This document shows, in pieces, positions 43,930 to 53,419 of a stretch of DNA of 58,500 nt. The translations under genes and the position numbers were made by a program. Each line of letters begins with the position of its first letter. Position 1 is the stretch's first letter. Below the pieces are notes generated by a model. That model ran no database searches, was not told the DNA's origin, and worked only from the letters and a program-made list of their open reading frames with translations. Source of the stretch: Symbiodinium natans (lineage: Eukaryota; Sar; Dinophyceae; Suessiales; Symbiodiniaceae); NCBI GenBank assembly GCA_905221605.1, contig CAJNDS010002528.1, positions 1 to 58,500 on the forward strand, in the 5' to 3' direction.

Positions 43930-44724
43930 AGGATCAGGCATTGTTTTCTCCCGCCACGTTCGCACCATCTTGGTGCTGAGCTGCTTGGGGTTTTCACGAC
44001 CAACCAGTGGTCCCTCTTTCGAATCTGGCGGCAGTAGCACCTTCATATCTGTCAACCGCTTGAGTTCGTACTCATCAGCCAATCTGTCCAACGCAGCATG
44101 TTCAGTGTCTCGCGGAAACACCAGCTGCGCCTCGACGTTCTCCCAGTCGATTTCTTCACGTCGCTCTGCCTCGATTAAATGATCATACTCTTCCAGGTCA
44201 TCGAGCTCTTCGGGAGACAAGGTCCACTCCATGGCCTCATCTTCATGTTCATACTTGTTGTCGTTGATCTGGCACACACAAGCAAACTCCAGTCGATTGA
44301 CTTCATGTCTCACCTTCAGTGCCTTGGGGCTTCTAGGATTTTCACTCAACCCAGTAGCCACATCACAAGCTGCCTGTTCTGCTGTTCTCGTCCTTGAAGC
44401 CATGGCCTCATCTGGCACAAGCTCACTGGACGACCCAGTACTCGGCAGTGACATCGACGAATTGCTGGTTTCACTCCTGCTGTGAATCATAGGCATCTCT
44501 GTGGTCCCCGCCTCGGCCGGCATCTCAGGCTCCTCAACATCGCTGGTCCTTCTGCTTTCGCCTGAGCTGCTGACCCGTTCTGATTCGTCGCCAGCTCCAA
44601 GCAATGCAGGACTAGGTGCAGGATTCGGAGTCGGGGCTGCCACTTGAGGTGCCACAATCCGCTTGTTCACCACCAGCTTGCCACCCAAACTAGCAAAGCC
44701 ATGTTCCCAAGGAGCCAAAGTCAC
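43930..44724 (-). CDS. Element 1 integrase-RT linker
   Basis: Begins MTLAPWEHGFASLGGKLVVN, then Ser/Glu-rich disordered sequence, an acidic helix (LSPEELDDLEEYDHLIEAER) and the start of RT (LKRLTDMKVLLPP and MVRTWREK). The conserved W-x-RRSRLVAKEF fingers block seen in element 2 is missing, which indicates a small internal deletion. Confidence 0.75.
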
Positions 44725-45918
44725 CTAGCGCTCAAGACTCCAACGGTCCTGCTCCACCAATCGTCGCACCGATCTCGTCAAGAACAAACCCTGGTCTGTT
44801 GCGATGATGTGTGTATCATTCTGGGTTGTTTTCCCAAGCCATACTCCTTTACACCATCTCGCCCCAGCCTTGGCACTTGTGCGAAGGTATCCAAGCACTA
44901 CCTCTCCATAACAACAGATTCGCCCCACATACTGACTCGCAGTCACTCGCTCAAAAGCTGTCAACGAATGTTGCACTACAAATCTGTTGTGAATCCAAGC
45001 TGAATGCACCAAGCACCACATGTAGAAAGGATGCAAACTCCCGAACACCACTCGGCCTTCTGCACCACCATTGGTTTCCACTTGCGAAACCATGACACCT
45101 GCATGCGCTCTTATGCTTTTCCATGCCTGCTCTACTGCACCATTGGCCTCATGATCTTCCACCGGAGTTGTAACACTGCGAACCTTAATACCAAGTTGTC
45201 TGCATGCTCGCTCTGCACTTCGAACCACTGCCTTGATAGCCGGCTCGCCATCGGACTTGAAGCAAACCTCGCGATGTCCCAACCATGCCACAAATCTTGT
45301 CAACTCTGTCCTGAGATACGAAAGGCTTTGACCACCCTTGCTCAACGAAGGAATCACATGAACAGCCTTAGAATGCCGATCGTGAACCACCAGGACTGTC
45401 AGAAGATGTGCCTGTGTCTCCTGTCGCTTGCAGAACCCAAAGTCCACACTAACCACTGACTCTGAAGTGCGTGCATGGTTCAAATCATGATGAGCATCCT
45501 GTCTGGCCCTGTGAGCCACACAGAGTCCACACCAGCTTCTGTAGGGCTGGTGGGTGATGCAGTGAGTCGCCACCTGCTCGGGGGTCGGACTTCCCGGCTC
45601 AGTCACACCAAGAGGCTTTCTTTCTGAGTCACCAACTGCTGCAGCCACCGCCTGGTGCTCTGCCAACAAAGCATGTTCCTGGATGTGGCGTCGCAGTCGC
45701 TCTAGACATTGCTTCTTGCTCCCTCGCTTTGTCAATCCAAGAGCAACGCAACCTGCTCTCAAGGCCTGCAGTGTCGAGTTCAGGTCCAAACGGACCCCAT
45801 CAATCTCAACCTCATTGTCGGCAAGTGGGACATGTCGCTGCTCTACAGGTACTTCGGCTTCATCAGGAGCTGCGGGTACTGCTTCGGCTTGCTCAGGCTC
45901 CTGACTTTCATCAACCAC
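44725..45918 (-). CDS. Element 1 SAP-like domain and integrase
   Basis: Residues about 45-85 read LQALRAGCVALGLTKRGSKK then QCLERLRRHI, matching the SAP DNA-binding helix-turn-helix pattern (L-x3-C-x5-L-x4-G-x-K-x-x-L-x-x-R-L). A zinc-binding-like pre-integrase stretch follows (THCITHQPYRSWCGLC). The integrase core has VVSVDFGF, KSDGEPAIK and EDHEANGAVEQAWK as the D, D and E regions. The product would insert the cDNA into the host genome. A SAP-like segment in this position is not a standard copia part. Confidence 0.85.
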   Translation of the reverse strand: MVDESQEPEQAEAVPAAPDEAEVPVEQRHVPLADNEVEIDGVRLDLNSTLQALRAGCVALGLTKRGSKKQCLERLRRHIQEHALLAEHQAVAAAVGDSERKPLGVTEPGSPTPEQVATHCITHQPYRSWCGLCVAHRARQDAHHDLNHARTSESVVSVDFGFCKRQETQAHLLTVLVVHDRHSKAVHVIPSLSKGGQSLSYLRTELTRFVAWLGHREVCFKSDGEPAIKAVVRSAERACRQLGIKVRSVTTPVEDHEANGAVEQAWKSIRAHAGVMVSQVETNGGAEGRVVFGSLHPFYMWCLVHSAWIHNRFVVQHSLTAFERVTASQYVGRICCYGEVVLGYLRTSAKAGARWCKGVWLGKTTQNDTHIIATDQGLFLTRSVRRLVEQDRWSLER

Positions 45919-46415
45919 ACAACACCTGCATGAAGACTAACACCATGCCTTGGCATTGCTTCACCGGGCTCAGCGTCAAACTCGAAACCAAGCTCTTCGG
46001 GGCTTACTTCGTGATCGTGCGCAATGGTCATCACCAGCTCGATGTTCTGAGGATTAGGCAAGCCCGCTTCATAATCGTCCAACTTGCTGATGTCCTCACA
46101 GAACTCTATCAAGTCCCAACCTTGCCCCACTCGCTTCACAAGTGTTGTTCGCCTCCACAGCAACGACTGCAGAGGAAGCAAGGTCGTGTTGATGTAGTTG
46201 GCACTGAAGCCGCACCTGGCATAAACTGCTTCACCTACTTGCACCAAAGACCCATCAGTCGGCAGATTTGCAAGCACTGATCGCAAAGTGATGGCTCGCA
46301 CATGGAGTCGCTCATCAGTTCCCGTCCTGGCTTGCTCCAACATTCGGATTGAACCCTGAACTGCCAAACTGTTTCGCCTGAACTCCACGCTGAAGTTGAT
46401 CATTCCATTTTCGCA
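45914..46415 (-). CDS. Element 1 post-protease region
   Basis: After the frameshift the minus frame reads RCENGMINFSVEFRRNSLAV, later LRSVLANLPTDGSLVQVGEA and an acidic LVMTIAHDHEVSPEELGFEF. This links protease to integrase; no separate domain recognised. Confidence 0.7.
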
Positions 46416-47364
46416 CCTCAAACCCAGCTTTGTAAAGACGCCCCAGACAAAGAAGTGGATTGTTGACAGGAGCAATGATGAAATTTTCTTTGAAGCACAT
46501 GTCACCCAAGGTAACCTCTGCTACTCGGACCTGTGCAACAGGAAGATCATTCCCTTGTGCATCCACGAAGGTATGTCCTGAGTCGCCTGCTGGTTTGCCA
46601 ATCGAGGCAAAACGAAGAGGCAATGCGCTATGGTCGGCTCCCGAGTCCAAAATCAACTCTATATCTCCACATTCTGTCCACTGTTCATCGTTGTCGCTGT
46701 AAGACATGTCGTACTGCTCTACCATGCGAACACTCCCTTTGTAACACTCATCTTGACTCGTCAAATCAAAGAACGCAAAGGCTCTGGGTGCACTCGAGGA
46801 CTGCAAAACCCTTCTGATTGCTCCTGCCTGGGACGCCGAGGACTGCGAAACCGGGCTGCTTGCTGCTGCGCTTGTCTGTTGTTGCGTATTGGGCTCATCT
46901 GACTCTGTAACAGCACGAACAGCACCATCTCGCTTGGCTTGCCAACAATCCTTTTTCCAATGTCCCGGCTTCCCGCAGTACAGACAGTTCCCTTTCGGCA
47001 CTTTGTCCTGGCCCTGCCCTTTAGCTTTGCCCTTGTCAGCTGAAGCTTTTCCAGAACCCGATTTGTCACCCTTGCCCTTGCCTTTGTTTGTCCTATCATC
47101 TTTGTGGCCTCCTTTTGTTCCATCGCCCTTCTTTCCTTTGTAGTCACCCTTTTGGTTGTTTTTGGTCCACCACTTACCTTTGCCCTTGGAAACCAAATCT
47201 ATTTCCATAGGTTGAGGACCATTGTAGACAGCACCGACGCCAAACTCTTGCTGGATCTTCGAAGCATTGTACACATGCGACACAGTCTCAAAAGACAGCA
47301 CGCGTTCTCGCACTTCTGCATAGGTTGAAGACTCAGACATGGAAAGCTGAACTTGTTGTCGCAC
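46400..47364 (-). CDS. Element 1 gag C-terminus, zinc knuckle and protease
   Basis: Continues gag (SSTYAEVRERVLSFETVSHV). A Lys/Gly-rich basic tract follows (SKGKGKWWTKNNQKGDYKGK), then the CCHC knuckle CLYCGKPGHWKKDC for RNA binding. The aspartic protease carries LILDSGADHSALPL, with the D-S-G catalytic motif. The frame is lost after LCLGRLYKAGFEVRKW, near 46,400, where another frame takes over. Confidence 0.88.
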
Positions 47365-47978
47365 ATGTGCACCGCCTTGCCCGAGGACTTGCGAAACTCT
47401 TCGGCTAACCGATCTAGCCCTTGTATTTGTTCGAGATACGATCTATCCTTCGAAAACGAAGGAAAACTCATCAACGCTGTCATGATCCCCAGACTCCTCT
47501 GCTTGGTGTGCGGGCTATAAAGATTTACAAGCTGTCGCCAGACCTCGTAGCCATGCTGCTCACTAGTCGCCCGCAGAACTTGAAGAGCTCTGCCTTTCAA
47601 GATGCCACATAAAATCGAGTACAACTGCTTGCTTCGGACCTTAGCTTCATCAGTCCATGCACTCAAGACAGTGGCCTTCCCAAGCTTAGTGGCCTCGAGG
47701 TCCTCTAGGTCTGTACGAAACATCTCATCGCCATAATACAGCCATGCCTTGAACGCCATAGAAAAATCAGCCCACTTTGTCTGGTCATCTTCGACTGTGC
47801 CACCACCAAAGCTGTCTGGACACTTACAGACTTTGGAGGCTTCCGAGAATCCAGCTCTTCCTGTGCCCTTGCTGCTCTGCGAAGCTCTCTCGGCTGCCAG
47901 AGCCGCTTTCGAGGCACTCTCGGCTGCAGCTGTTGCTGCCCTCACGAGATGAGCAACATCTTCTGGGGTCAAGGCCAT
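47360..47978 (-). CDS. Element 1 gag, N-terminal part
   Basis: Starts MALTPEDVAHLVRAATAAAE and includes the copia-gag helical core: FSMAFKAWLYYGDEMF, YEVWRQLVNLYSPHTKQRSL and the LEQIQGLDRLAEEFRKSSGK segment. The product would form the capsid of a virus-like particle. The frame shifts near 47,362 (CDNK versus VRQQVQLS), after which the neighbouring frame continues gag. Confidence 0.85.
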
Positions 47979-48130
47979 GACCTGTAACTGTCCAACAGTT
48001 CAAGCCAGCCAATCTCGCAAATCGCCCAAAATACAGCAGCTGAAATCTCGGCTCTAGACTACAAAACAAGGCTTCCAAAGCCTGGGCGAAAACCAAAGTC
48101 GTGTCTCGAAGCCCTGGGCTTTTCCCAGTG

Positions 48131-48142
48131 GCTCCGCTACCA
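48131..48142 (-). other. Primer-binding site of element 1
   Basis: Immediately inside the 5' LTR, TGGTAGCGGAGC in element orientation. The TGGTAGC start is that of elements primed by initiator methionine tRNA. The same 11 bases occur next to the putative LTR of element 2. Confidence 0.8.
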
Positions 48143-48265
48143 TGAAAACTTTTGTAAAGCCACAAAGCGCCTGCAGTCAAAACTCGGTTGAAACAACTGT
48201 ACACTAACAAAACGTGTTTGACTATGTTCAAGACACATGGCTTACGATAGCGGAAAGGTTTGTCA
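48143..48265 (-). repeat. 5' LTR of element 1
   Basis: 123 bp, identical to the 3' LTR except for one base (position about 48,179, A versus G). Confidence 0.93.
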
Positions 48266-49209
48266 CAAGAGCATTGCAAGCATGCTGGCAGGGAGCCATT
48301 CGACATGGCAAAGGTGCTGTCTGTCAGAGATGTGGTATGGAGGCAACCCTGGGCCCTGGCCCACGTCCTGTGGGGTTGTTCCTGGTGGCAACACAATTAC
48401 CACGATCCTGCGGACTTTGCGACTCTGCGCATCCGTTTCCCTGATCAGGGGCTGTGGCTCAGCCTCCCCGGTCGGGAGCTCCGACCTGCCCAGCCGCAAC
48501 TTGCAATCCAGGAAACTGGAGTCTTTGCACACCCACAAGTCCACACCGAGGACATGTACTTCGCAACAGATGCCAGCCCAGGGGGCACACAAGACCCCAG
48601 GTTCAGAATTGTCCTCTGGGCTTGTTTGGCATTTAGGATAAAGAAAGGTCATATCGAAGTGTGCGGCACGGCCTTCGGACCGGTGCCTTACGAAAACACG
48701 GTGTTTCGAGGGGAGGCCAAAGCGGTCCACTACCTGGTGTCTAAAACGGAGGGTCATTTAGATTTAGACATCACCTTGGATTGCCAAGGGGTGAAGCAGA
48801 GAGCGAACAAGCTAGTCGCTGGATGGCACTCAGAAGACCTCTTCCAGGAAATCAGGTCTCACCAACATAGGCTCGAACTGCACTGGATCAACTCGCTGAA
48901 AAATTTGGTGCAGAGCAGCTTTGGAGGTGGGAGGCCAACGAAGCGGTTGATGCGCTTGTGCAAAAGGAACGTGGGAGACAAGCATGATGGAAAAGGATGC
49001 AGTGACGTGCCGAGTGAATGCCTTTTTGGCTGGAAGGGTAGCAGCCCTATTCGAACACGGCGAAGGAGAAGGCCCGCAGATTGTCTTCGAGAAAGATACG
49101 GGCAAGCCTGCTGCCCAGCCTAATGCCCCTAGAAGCAACAAGCCCGAGAAGACAATGACCAAAGCCAGGCCCAAACCTAAGGCTAAAGCCCCAGCTACTC
49201 TAAAAACCT
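48266..49209 (+). mobile_element. LINE-like retrotransposon, 3' part (zinc knuckle, RNase H, C-terminus)
   Basis: Continues the interrupted element: the KGLEAR end at 41,308 rejoins ALQACWQGAIRHGKGAVCQR then CGMEA, a cysteine knuckle preceding HVLWGCSWWQH. RNase H-like sequence follows, with YFATDASPGGTQDPRF (first Asp), FRGEAKAVHYLVS (Glu) and LDITLDCQGVKQRANK (Asp). A basic tail (RPKPKAKAPATLKT) closes it. One frameshift in the knuckle region and others after 49,000. Non-autonomous relic. Confidence 0.75.
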
Positions 49210-49210
49210 A

Positions 49211-49333
49211 AAGCAAAACTTTAGGATGCAATTTTTCTACTCTGAGCCTGGCGACGGAATCTCTGATTCTGCTTCTCAACTCGAAAGGTTGATGCTGAAA
49301 ATGGGGCATGTGTTGTGTACGGAAAAGTTTGTT
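49211..49333 (-). repeat. LTR-like block (element 1 family)
   Basis: In minus orientation it begins TAACAAACTTTTCCG and ends AAAGTTTTGCT, comparable with TGACAAACCTTTCCG and AAAGTTTTCA of element 1, and has the same 123-bp length. Preceded by a GAAGGGGG purine tract. Either the 3' LTR of element 2 or a degenerate solo copy. Confidence 0.5.
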
Positions 49334-49688
49334 ACCCCCTTCAGCTTTCAGAGCAACTCCCGCTCTTAAAGCTGCTTCAAGCTTTTCACATGCATCGAGA
49401 TGCTTTATCTCAACGCTTCGAGGAAAACAAAAGCGCACGACAAAACTCGCACTTCAGATACACTTTCTGGCCTCCAGCCAGCGGATCATCTGCTTGACCC
49501 TTGCACATGAAGAAATTTGCAAAGCAAAAGATCTAATTACCTCAGCTGAAACGCAGCTTGCACGTCTACATCAGAACATTTGACTCTCTCAAAGAGGTGC
49601 TCGTGGTACGAACTCAGAACATCTCACTCCATCTGCCAGCTGCCGGCCGCCAGACATCACGTCGTAGGGCACAAAGATGAAGTGTCTT

Positions 49689-50318
49689 TCAAGGTCTGCA
49701 TTGCCTGCAAGGAAGCAGGCCACGATTCATAGCTTCAATGTCGGTCATGTTGACAATCAGCTTGCCATCACGCATTCCACGTCGTATCATCCCACAGTGC
49801 AACCTGTGGAACTTCTTTCCATTGTTCGCAAAGACGTACACTCTCGCAGCCACTTGAGGAACAGGAGCGGGGACAGCAGGAGGTGGTGGAACTCGTACAG
49901 GTACCTGTGCATGTGGAGCCGCACCAGGAAGTGCGTGTGGAGCTGCATCAGGTCCTCCGGGAGCACGACGATGCCCCCCTTCACCTGCTGCCAGTAGTGG
50001 TAGTACGTTCACTCTCATCCACTCTTCCAAGCGTTCGGCAACACCCGGTTCGAGCTCAAACTCTCGTGGTCGCTTTCCTTTGCCCTGGCCTTTGCCCTTT
50101 CCTTTGTCCTGATCTCCTTGATGATGCTGCCTCCAAAGGGTGTTTCGCACGGTACTCAGCAACGCACTGCGTGTAGAGCTCGGAGTGAGGAGGAACCAAG
50201 AGCTCAGCACCAGCCCTGTCAACGTCGATAGGGCGCAAAACGCCCAACTGAACCAGCTCACTGTACTTCTGAAGCTGGAGAGCCATGAGATTTCGAACAC
50301 CGCTGGGGACTGTGCCAT
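49689..50318 (-). CDS. Element 2 C-terminal region with His/Cys domain
   Basis: Basic Gln/Gly/Lys-rich start (GDQDKGKGKGQGKGKR), then ELEPGVAERLEEWMRVNVLP, a Pro/Ala-rich linker, and VYVFANNGKKFHRLHCGMIR ... MTDIEAMNRGLLPCRQC at the end. H-x3-C and C-x2-C could bind zinc, in the manner of Ada-like domains attached to bacterial nucleases. Frame overlaps the end of the upstream RT-RNase H frame, so a frameshift separates them. Confidence 0.75.
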   Translation of the reverse strand: MAQSPAVFEISWLSSFRSTVSWFSWAFCALSTLTGLVLSSWFLLTPSSTRSALLSTVRNTLWRQHHQGDQDKGKGKGQGKGKRPREFELEPGVAERLEEWMRVNVLPLLAAGEGGHRRAPGGPDAAPHALPGAAPHAQVPVRVPPPPAVPAPVPQVAARVYVFANNGKKFHRLHCGMIRRGMRDGKLIVNMTDIEAMNRGLLPCRQCRP

Positions 50319-51819
50319 CTGGGGATCGAGTTTTCCATTCTTGCGCTGTGCTTGGACTCAATCGTGACAACTCTTCGCTTGACCACTTTTCTCTCATCAT
50401 CGGACTCCAGCTCCAAGCATGCATTCTTCCCAAGTTTTCCTGCAAACGGTGTTCCGGGACATGGGGTCCCTGGTGCTCGTGGTCCTTCTTCACGCTCTTC
50501 GGGTAGCTCTTTGCGCTCAGGAGATCTCCCAAATCGCTGCGATGCTCTCTCTGCTTCGTTCCCACTTCCAAGTGGGGAGGAATCTCTCTCTGCTTCGTTT
50601 CCACTTCCAAGCGGGGAGGAATCTCCGCTGCTTCTGGGTCTCTCCATGTCACTGCTGCCAGCACAACCAGCAGCATCATCGCTGTCATCGTCATTGCCAT
50701 AATCCACACTTTCCATGCGACAGCAACACCAACGCCAACTGCGCAAGCTGCTTCTGTAGTTCCTATGCAAGACAAGAGGAGTAGTCTTCTGAGTGAGTCG
50801 TTGGCTGCTGCTTTGCACTGACTGTTGATGCTCACTTTCATGGCTTTCTTGATTTCTCTCTTTGTCCACTCTGCTTCGAACTCTTTCTCCCCCAACACAA
50901 CGCCATCGTGGTTTGCAACTCCCAACATGTACATGAGCAACAGCATGCGGTCCCGAGCCATCGCTTTGGTCATCAGGTCCGGTGGGCAGAAATGAGTCGA
51001 AATTGCAGAGGTGCTAAACAGGCCTTCTTGGTATTTCTGTTGCACCCACAAGTAGCAAAGGTCGATGTGTCGTGTTCTAGAAAGCCCCTCGCGCTGAATC
51101 AAACTTCGGCATGATGACGAATCCACTCTATGCAGCAGGGTTACGCTCTCATCACACAGGAACTCCATCACATTCTTGAGGAACAGCCCTTCCTGCAATG
51201 TGGCAAGTGCAGCATGTAGCTCTGATTCGCAAGAGCTTAACGCCAGCACTTTCTGCCTTCGATTGCCAACATGTAGGAGGTTGCCGTTTAGATACAGCGC
51301 CATAGCGCTGACTGACTTCCTGTCAGGCTCTCCTGCCCACGAGGCATCCGACACTGCTTCGATCAAGTGATTCCCTCCGAAAGGATTTCCATCTTTGCTG
51401 AACCCATCGTTGCTTCCAAAGCCGAGGCACCTTTCCAAGATTGTCCGCCCTGGCGAACACTCTGTCATCAGGATGCCCTGCTCGGGGTTGGTCTTCAGGT
51501 ACCTTACAAGATGACACAGCAAGTGCCACTCATGGTTGGTAGGGCAGGTACACTTTGCACTGAGGATCTTGATGGCATACAAACATTCCGGACGGTCTGG
51601 CCCAATGTACAACAAGACTCCGACGCATGAACGGTACGCTGCATACATCTCCTCATTCAACGGGGTGTCATCCTTGACAGCTTCATGGGGATTTACCGGA
51701 CTCGGTGTGTGTTTTGCACTCGACTTGGCAGTCCCGGAAAGCATGGACCTTCCCAGGACACCTTGAGGCCAGCCTTCTCCATGTGGGCCTTCAATTGATC
51801 CATCCTTTCTTCTTCGCAA
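50318..51819 (-). CDS. Element 2 RT end, RNase H, membrane segment
   Basis: RT connection and RNase H: CVGVLLYIGPDRPECLYAIK, EAVSDASWAGEPDRKSVSAM, RQKVLALSSCESELHAALAT and CPPDLMTKAMARDRML. After a basic linker comes a long hydrophobic stretch (AVGVGVAVAWKVWIMAMTMT and AMMLLVVLAAVTW), one or two membrane helices. Duplicated EIPP-LEV-TKQRE units follow (18-20 residues apart). The order RNase H, basic linker, membrane helix is the same as in element 1. Confidence 0.85.
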
Positions 51820-53132
51820 ATGACCTCCAGGTCATCTACGTGACTGGGCACGCCAGCTTTGCGAGGTTCCAAGAAGAGCGCAGGCGCCGCTGGGAACGCC
51901 TTCAAGCCGTCTGCCTCAAGAACCCCGCGTAGTTTGTCATACCAGTCCTTCGCACCGGCACGCTGGCCCGGTAGGTTGTACTTTAGTTCAAAGCACACAT
52001 TGCCAAGCTGTACAAAAGTTGCTCTCCTTTGCGCAACCATGAGATATGCATCTTTCACGTCGCCAGTGAACATCCTAAGCTTGCCACCACTCGAACACAC
52101 AAGTGCAGCAAATAGACGTTGGAGTGCAGAAAGCGATGCTGGAGCATATAGGTGCGTCATGCTAGGATCGAGAAAACGGAATTCCTTTGCAACTAGACGA
52201 CTCCGTCTTTGCCAATGGCCATCTCGATACCGCCAATCTCGAACATGTTTACACCCAAGCTTCACCATTGTAGCCTTCTTACTCTCATCTTCCAACCTCA
52301 CTAGCACTCCCATGTTCAACAAGCGATCTGTCTCAACTTGATCCATGGCTTCATCTAGTGCTTGTAGCTCTTCTGCTGTTAGATCGGGGGGTCCTGCCTC
52401 GTATTCACGGAGACCTGCCTTGTCCAAGATCTCCTCCACTCGCCAATCGACTTCATCGTTGACCTCATCGGCCCAATTGTCGCCTAAGTCTGGAACATCA
52501 GGTTCATGACCCGTGGGCATCTCTTCCTCTAACCGATTCACCATGTTCGCCAGGTCTGGGATCAATTCACTGCTGCTGCTGCTACCCATGGGCGTGTCAC
52601 TTCCAGCGCTTCCACTGGATTGCATCGGGGCATCACTGCTGAGACGATCACTACCCGCAACATCCGGTGGACTTGGAGCTTCCACCTCTTCTACCAACTG
52701 GGGCATGCGAGTCGGGACGATTTTGGTTTTCTTCTTCACAGGCACTACGGACAAAGTGGCATCCCAAGGCACTCCCTTCATTGTCTTGATCGCTTCAAGG
52801 TCATACTCTTTCGCTGCTTTCCTGACGCTTCTTGCTTGATGAATGCCTTGTGAATCCGCCACCAAGTTCAAACTGCCCAAACCAAAGTTGATCTGCCTAG
52901 CCACACACAAGGTTTCCATGTTCGGCAAGTACTGGGCGTAGACAAACGAGCCAAACAAACACAACTTGCTGCTGTAGGTCCTACCGTGCACCAATTCGAA
53001 CGGGGTACAACCATCACGCTGAACTCGAAATCTCGAAATCAAAGAACGCTGCATGCCTGTATGCCCACGTGGAGAGGTTCGAAGCTCAAAGTCTTGTGAC
53101 CCGTACGCTGCTCGATGGTTTTCAAGAGGCAA
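51693..53132 (-). CDS. Element 2 integrase C-terminus, linker and RT
   Basis: Integrase end: RDGCTPFELVHGRTYSSKLC and LFGSFVYAQYLP. A Ser/Asp/Glu-rich linker follows, then RT with fingers HWQRRSRLVAKEFRFLDP, YAPASLSALQRLFAAL, motif A MFTGDVKDAYLMV, and the catalytic SHVDDLEV. This copy retains the fingers block that element 1 lacks. The frame shifts near 51,750 into the following open frame. Confidence 0.85.
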   Translation of the reverse strand: MPLENHRAAYGSQDFELRTSPRGHTGMQRSLISRFRVQRDGCTPFELVHGRTYSSKLCLFGSFVYAQYLPNMETLCVARQINFGLGSLNLVADSQGIHQARSVRKAAKEYDLEAIKTMKGVPWDATLSVVPVKKKTKIVPTRMPQLVEEVEAPSPPDVAGSDRLSSDAPMQSSGSAGSDTPMGSSSSSELIPDLANMVNRLEEEMPTGHEPDVPDLGDNWADEVNDEVDWRVEEILDKAGLREYEAGPPDLTAEELQALDEAMDQVETDRLLNMGVLVRLEDESKKATMVKLGCKHVRDWRYRDGHWQRRSRLVAKEFRFLDPSMTHLYAPASLSALQRLFAALVCSSGGKLRMFTGDVKDAYLMVAQRRATFVQLGNVCFELKYNLPGQRAGAKDWYDKLRGVLEADGLKAFPAAPALFLEPRKAGVPSHVDDLEVICEEERMDQLKAHMEKAGLKVSWEGPCFPGLPSRVQNTHRVR

Positions 53133-53391
53133 TATCCAAGTTGGCGAACGCTTTGGATGTACCTTTCTGCTCTAGCTCCATGTGCACTGCTTTCAGGCGC
53201 TGGCTGTGGGCAAGGTCCCCCCTGCCTGACTGCCTGCGAGTGAAGCCTGCGCTTAAGCAGAAGTTGCCGAAGGGTTGAGGTCGCGTAGTTGTCTGGCCTG
53301 CTTGACCAAACAGCAAAGCCTCTTCTTCAGGACTCACGTCCGGCACTGGCACCTGAGAAGAGTCCGGAGCTTGGGCGGCCATGGTCTCTGC
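53122..53391 (-). CDS. Element 2 N-terminal coding remnant
   Basis: The first ATG after the primer-binding site starts MAAQAPDSSQVPVPDVSPEE. The sequence soon becomes RLKAVHMELEQKGTSKAFAN, which appears to be integrase-derived, then a stop. The junction implies a deletion of most of gag, protease and the integrase core. Confidence 0.55.
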   Translation of the reverse strand, partial: AETMAAQAPDSSQVPVPDVSPEEEALLFGQAGQTTTRPQPFGNFCLSAGFTRRQSGRGDLAHSQRLKAVHMELEQKGTSKAFANLDIAS

Positions 53392-53419
53392 TGGAACGTC
53401 CTCAGACACTCCGCTACCA

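Larger units (their letters stand above)
41309..48265 (-). mobile_element. Ty1/copia-like LTR retrotransposon (element 1), recent but defective
   Basis: Complete element of 6,957 bp on the minus strand. The 123-bp terminal repeats begin TG and end CA and differ at one base. A CAAGA target duplication flanks them (41,304-41,308 and 48,266-48,270). Coding order on the minus strand is gag, zinc knuckle, protease, SAP-like domain, integrase, reverse transcriptase, RNase H, membrane segment, coiled coil and a His/Cys domain. At least four frameshifts and a gap in the RT fingers region make it unable to act alone. It lies inside the LINE-like element, whose frame can be rejoined across the site. 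Confidence 0.93.
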
